IMG/VR virus record: IMGVR_UViG_3300036985_007742
Location: 1-23,362 of that record
Strand: one strand, 5' to 3'
Source: a virus
DNA length: 23,362 nt
Shown here: one piece after another, positions 19,943 to 23,362 of the stretch
Position numbering within the stretch: the first letter of the stretch is position 1
How the letters are laid out: every line of letters starts with the position of its first letter
Program-made: the position numbers and the translations under genes
The notes under the pieces: model-generated
Told to the model about the DNA's origin: nothing
Databases searched by the model: none
Seen by the model: the letters and a program-made list of their open reading frames with translations, nothing else

Positions 19943-20535
19943 TGGAGCAGTCCCGAACTACGGCAAGCGACGTGCTTTCGGAGATACCGGCCAAGAGCGC
20001 CCAGGTTCATCCCGAGTCGCCCGTTAGGCGCAGCCTTGCGCAGTCGCTCGGGCCGGCGGTCGATCGCATTCGTCAGCTTGCTACCGACCTTGGCGTCAGG
20101 CCATATCAGGTCTGGCTCGTGCATTGGCGGTGGCCAGGCAAGCGTGGGCTCGGAAGGCCCATCGAGATTCACAGGGAAGAAATTCTCCCGACCCCTCGGG
20201 TGCAGGATATGCTCAGCACGTCGTTCGCCGTCTCGGCATTCGGCATGAGCGAGGGCGGCGGGCTGTTCATCGACCAGGTAAGCCAGCGCTACAGCGAGGC
20301 GGACTTGACCGGGCGGACGCCAGACCTCATCGACCCAGCGCGGACGCAGACGAGCTCGGGCAACGTCGAATTCTTCTGGGAGGTGCGCGAGCGTCGCCAG
20401 ACGACTCCGCCGACGAAGCCTCGGCGCTACGTCCCGAGCGGCGTGCCGATGCTGAACCGTACCGGGATGCACTGGCGGGTGAATCTGACCAAGCAGGAGA
20501 CCTCCTACGAGGTCGAGGCCGAGGCCGCATCATGA
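19942..20535 (+). CDS. Unknown neck-region protein
   Basis: A 197-residue protein. The middle has IRQLATDLGVRPYQVWLVHW and the distinctive HWRWPGKRGLGRPIEIHREE, then PTPRVQDMLSTSFAVSAFGM, SQRYSEADLTGRTPDL and NVEFFWEVRERRQTTPPTKP. Order in the operon, before a gp10-like protein and the sheath, fits a head-tail joining or stopper protein. The assignment rests on context. The last bases overlap the next start (ATGA). Confidence 0.6.
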   Translation: MEQSRTTASDVLSEIPAKSAQVHPESPVRRSLAQSLGPAVDRIRQLATDLGVRPYQVWLVHWRWPGKRGLGRPIEIHREEILPTPRVQDMLSTSFAVSAFGMSEGGGLFIDQVSQRYSEADLTGRTPDLIDPARTQTSSGNVEFFWEVRERRQTTPPTKPRRYVPSGVPMLNRTGMHWRVNLTKQETSYEVEAEAAS

Positions 20536-21134
20536 TGCGCTCGGTTCAACTGCGCGATCTGGGTGACTGGGCGAGAAACCTACCCAAAGAGCGGCACGCC
20601 GCCGCCGTGGATGCAGTCCGCAAGGTCATGCAAGAACGCGGCCGGGTCATCGTGAACGAAGAGATCAACGCGACGACGCCGCGGCCTTTCGACCGAGGCA
20701 GCTACGCTCGGTCATGGTTCGCACTATCGATCGCGGACGGCGGGCGGCTCTATTCGAAGAGCCCATATGCCTCTGTTATCGACGGTGGCCGTCGGCCTGG
20801 AAAGTTCCCTCCTATTCAGCCGATCATCGGATGGGTGCATCGCAAGGGGCTGGCTGCGGGTTCATCTTCACTCACGGCGACCATCGCGAGTCGGCAGAAG
20901 AAATTCAGGGAGTTTCTGTACTCCAACATGACAAAGGCGCAGCTTCGCAAAGCGGACAAGAAGATCGCGAAGTTCTCCGAGGCCGGCGCCGAGAGGTCGA
21001 TCGCATTCGCCATCGCCATGGCCATAAAGAAGCGCGGCATTCCCGCGAAGAACGTATTCGCGCGTGCCAGCAAGCGGCTCATTGCGCTCATCGAAACCGA
21101 GGTTCGCATGGCCATCTCTGGCGGAGGTGGCTGA
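20532..21134 (+). CDS. Phage neck / tail completion protein (HK97 gp10-like in character)
   Basis: A 200-residue protein. DLGDWARNLPKERHAAAVDA opens a long helix; then come RPFDRGSYARSWF, SPYASVIDGGRRPGKFPPIQ and PIIGWVHRKGL, a pattern typical of gp10-like head-tail joining or tail completion proteins. A long basic helical segment (LRKADKKIAKFSEAG) and KKRGIPAKNVFARASKRL follow. Two ATGs at 20532 and 20535 are both possible. It overlaps the following gene by one base. Such proteins close the neck or tail top after head completion. Confidence 0.65.
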   Translation: MMRSVQLRDLGDWARNLPKERHAAAVDAVRKVMQERGRVIVNEEINATTPRPFDRGSYARSWFALSIADGGRLYSKSPYASVIDGGRRPGKFPPIQPIIGWVHRKGLAAGSSSLTATIASRQKKFREFLYSNMTKAQLRKADKKIAKFSEAGAERSIAFAIAMAIKKRGIPAKNVFARASKRLIALIETEVRMAISGGGG

Positions 21135-21826
21135 TGCGCGCCGAGCAGTATTCGAAGTCGGCCTGCATGGACGTGCGCGACGCGTGCGCCATGGCACTTG
21201 CCCGCGTGATACAAAGCATCGACGTCGTCATCGCAGGGAATCGAATCAAGTTCAACCACGTGTTCGACGAATGGCCAACATTCGAGGACAAGTACGACCC
21301 GCCGGCGGCGTGCGTGGCGGCTCCGCCCGAGTGGACCTACGACGATTCAGGATCCGCGCCAAGGCTCTTGGAGGACACCGTGGAGAGCGTCAACACGGGC
21401 ACGGCCGACCCGCCAAGCTACGGGCTGTACAAGACGGCCGAAATGATCGACTCGTTCGGGCTTGAAATCCGGGCTGGCAGCACGGCGATGCGTTCGCTGC
21501 TCAAGCTGGCGATCGAGGATTCCTTCCAGACGCGCAACGTGACGATGGACCCGAGCGGATCAAAGTACGGCTTGCTGCTCGACCTGCCGGAATATTGGGG
21601 GCTGACCGCGCGGGCCTCGCTTCTGCGCGGATCGAACAGCGACTCCGAGGACTCGGCGATGCGGAACCAACGCTCGGCGACGTTCATCATTTCGATGCAG
21701 GCGCCCAAGGTCCAACTCGGAGCGGTCTATCCATTCGATGTGACGATCACGGAGCAAATGCAAACGCAAGACAGTCGAGTGATCTCTACGACCACGGCCG
21801 CCTTTTCCAACGGCACAAGGAGCTAG
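21134..21826 (+). CDS. Unknown tail-region protein, possible tail terminator or completion protein
   Basis: A 230-residue protein between the gp10-like gene and the sheath gene. It has VRDACAMALARVIQSIDVVI, FNHVFDEWPTFEDKYDPPAA, YGLYKTAEMIDSFGLEIRAG and TMDPSGSKYGLLLDLPEYWG. In contractile-tail phages a tail terminator or completion gene often occupies this place, but no hallmark is visible. The ATG at 21134 overlaps the previous stop; the same frame is open further upstream only as a shadow of the previous gene. Confidence 0.55.
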   Translation: MRAEQYSKSACMDVRDACAMALARVIQSIDVVIAGNRIKFNHVFDEWPTFEDKYDPPAACVAAPPEWTYDDSGSAPRLLEDTVESVNTGTADPPSYGLYKTAEMIDSFGLEIRAGSTAMRSLLKLAIEDSFQTRNVTMDPSGSKYGLLLDLPEYWGLTARASLLRGSNSDSEDSAMRNQRSATFIISMQAPKVQLGAVYPFDVTITEQMQTQDSRVISTTTAAFSNGTRS

Positions 21827-21828
21827 TC

Positions 21829-23362
21829 ATGTTCATTTTGCGAACCACTTCGATGCCGACCCTGACGAAGCTCACCGAGCTCGAGCGAATCGTTGCGGTC
21901 GACAATGCGGGTGTCAATCAGCCTGTAGGTCCAGGACGAGGACGTGCATGCATTGTCGGAGAGTGCCTTCAAGGGCCGTTCACTCCAACGATTGTGACTG
22001 CGCCGAGCGACATCACGAGCTACTACGTCGGCGATTCCAACCGGTTCACGCTCTTGAGTCAGGGCGGAGTAGACCCAACGCTGTCCGAACAGGATGGTTC
22101 AGCAATCACGTTCGACGGTAACGTATGGGCCGAGCTGAAGGGCAAGAGCTTCTCCGGCTTGGTAATTCAGCGTGTCGACTGCGACATGGTGACTGGCAAC
22201 TCCAGCGTGACCAAGATGTTCGTGAAGTTCGACGTCGTGGTGGCCGCTGCGGACCAGGCCGCTGGAGTAACAAACAAGGATATCGTGATTCCTTCTGGCA
22301 CCAGGTTTGCCGATCAAGCGATCGGAACTGCCACGAAGATCATCGCTACCAGTCAGCAGGTTACGATCCCAACGGGAACTGCGGTCGTCGCCAACGCCGT
22401 CACCTGCGGCGTCAAGTTCACACAGAGTGCTGCATCCGGGGAACTCACCTATGTAGCCACCGGCGCCACGACGGGTGTGACGGCATTCTTCGTGAAGGGC
22501 ACGAAGGCCAGCACGGGCGGCTCGGATCTCATTGACACCGCGATCGACAACGCTTCGATCACGGCGACGCTGCCAGGTGTGGCATCGTACATCGGTGGAA
22601 CAGTATCGACGATCGTTCTAGCCGGGACCGGAGCCGACGCCTACGCCCCGGCCGGCGGCGGAGCTGCGCCAAGCCCTGATACGCTCGCGAACCGCATCCT
22701 AGCGTGCTACGCCAACGCCATCGACAAGACCCTTCCGGGTGTTCCCGCGACGAACGACATCATCGCGATCTGGTCTGCGCGTAACTACCAGGCCACAACC
22801 ACGAACGGGTTCAAGACGCTTCGAGCGAAGCTCTGGGCCAACGCGATTGCATCGAGCAAGACGGGCCGAGGGCGCGTCGCTTGTGTCACGGCGGCACCGG
22901 CGCTTGCCACCACGAGTTCGGCAGCTACAACCGCCAAGGGAGTGTACACAGGTCTTATCGCGGCCGACGGCATCACCGGCGACGACGCAGATCGCTTCTG
23001 GCTTTCGGGGCCATTCGTCCAGGTGTTCAGCGCCGAACTCAATGCCAACATCACGATCAGCGTGTGCGGAACCCGGGCGGCTATGAAGGTGAACCTCTTC
23101 AACGATGGGAAATCGGAATACCAGACCAGCGTCGGTGGCCCAGAAAACTCCAGCATCCAGAATGTGGACACGCAAGAAGCGTGCTTCGCAGCCAACCCGC
23201 TGCAAGAGTCGGACTACATCGCCATGAAAGCGGCAGGAGTGTCGTGGTTCACCCAAGACCGCACGGCCGGCTGGTGGTTCTACAGCGGCGTGACCGCGGC
23301 CAACCCGCTCACGGCGGCGAATCGCGTTGCCGACAACCGGCGCAGCTTCGCAGACGAAATCC
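21829..23362 (+). CDS. Tail sheath-like protein, 3' end outside window
   Basis: The frame is open from the ATG at 21829 to the right edge, giving 511 residues with no stop. AAGGAG about 8 nt upstream supports the start. The N-terminus has GPGRGRACIVGECLQGPFTP and SDITSYYVGDSNRF, and the C-terminal part has QVFSAELNANITISVC, DYIAMKAAGVSWFTQDRTAG and FYSGVTAANPLTAANRVADN, which fit contractile-tail sheath proteins. Residues about 135-230 are a Thr/Ala/Val-rich beta-type insert (KDIVIPSGTRFADQAIG and QQVTIPTGTAVVANAV), probably a surface domain. The sheath call is from pattern and gene order, not from a database match; a myovirus morphology follows if it is right. Confidence 0.65.
   Translation, partial: MFILRTTSMPTLTKLTELERIVAVDNAGVNQPVGPGRGRACIVGECLQGPFTPTIVTAPSDITSYYVGDSNRFTLLSQGGVDPTLSEQDGSAITFDGNVWAELKGKSFSGLVIQRVDCDMVTGNSSVTKMFVKFDVVVAAADQAAGVTNKDIVIPSGTRFADQAIGTATKIIATSQQVTIPTGTAVVANAVTCGVKFTQSAASGELTYVATGATTGVTAFFVKGTKASTGGSDLIDTAIDNASITATLPGVASYIGGTVSTIVLAGTGADAYAPAGGGAAPSPDTLANRILACYANAIDKTLPGVPATNDIIAIWSARNYQATTTNGFKTLRAKLWANAIASSKTGRGRVACVTAAPALATTSSAATTAKGVYTGLIAADGITGDDADRFWLSGPFVQVFSAELNANITISVCGTRAAMKVNLFNDGKSEYQTSVGGPENSSIQNVDTQEACFAANPLQESDYIAMKAAGVSWFTQDRTAGWWFYSGVTAANPLTAANRVADNRRSFADEI

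Overview
This window is a stretch of a tailed double-stranded DNA phage or prophage (Caudoviricetes), most likely with a contractile tail. The evidence is an ordered set of virion genes: a Mu-F/SPP1-gp7-like minor head protein, a scaffold-like protein, a major capsid protein, a row of small neck and connector genes, and at the right edge a tail-sheath-like gene that runs off the window. The DNA is GC-rich with dense, overlapping genes (ATGA, GTGA and TAATG junctions) and many GTG and one TTG start. This points to a GC-rich bacterial host, probably Gram-negative, but nothing in the sequence names it. No tRNA, rRNA, integrase, transposase, CRISPR array or reverse transcriptase was seen.

Left arm (1-5500, + strand). 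The tail of an unknown gene is followed by a tight run of small accessory genes: three proteins with Cys-pair motifs, a two-helix membrane protein and an AAPELL-type small phage protein. A DUF6745-like protein follows, carrying 36 tandem copies of a 4-residue repeat, then its usual partner, a small basic protein, an HNH nuclease and four small unknowns. Two genes here share a 32-nt upstream element with identical spacing to the start codon.

Minor head gene and cargo (5473-13452). The Mu-F-like gene is followed by about 300 nt of non-coding DNA rich in inverted repeats. Next come a GT4 glycosyltransferase on the minus strand and, divergently, a plus-strand cassette. The cassette holds a heptose-phosphate guanylyltransferase (HddC-like), two unknown genes, a sedoheptulose-7-phosphate isomerase (GmhA-like), a heptose bisphosphate phosphatase (GmhB-like), a transaldolase, a heptose-7-phosphate kinase (HddA-like) and an FkbM methyltransferase. 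Together these can make GDP-D-glycero-alpha-D-manno-heptose from central carbon phosphates, transfer it and perhaps O-methylate the glycan. Facing the cassette is a two-gene minus-strand operon: a small helix-turn-helix protein and a 139-residue protein whose middle aligns without gaps to the C-terminal domain of this phage's own scaffold protein.

Right arm (13542-23362, + strand). This is the rest of the head and neck module: an acidic protein, three short proteins, a repeat-rich protein that may be a head fibre, a scaffold, the major capsid protein, a 540-nt gap with several UUCG-capped hairpins, six small connector/neck genes and the tail sheath. The sugar cargo therefore sits inside the head morphogenesis module, between the minor head gene and the scaffold/capsid genes. 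The main candidate for something new is this phage-borne GDP-heptose pathway with its transaldolase, plus the antisense scaffold-domain protein beside it.
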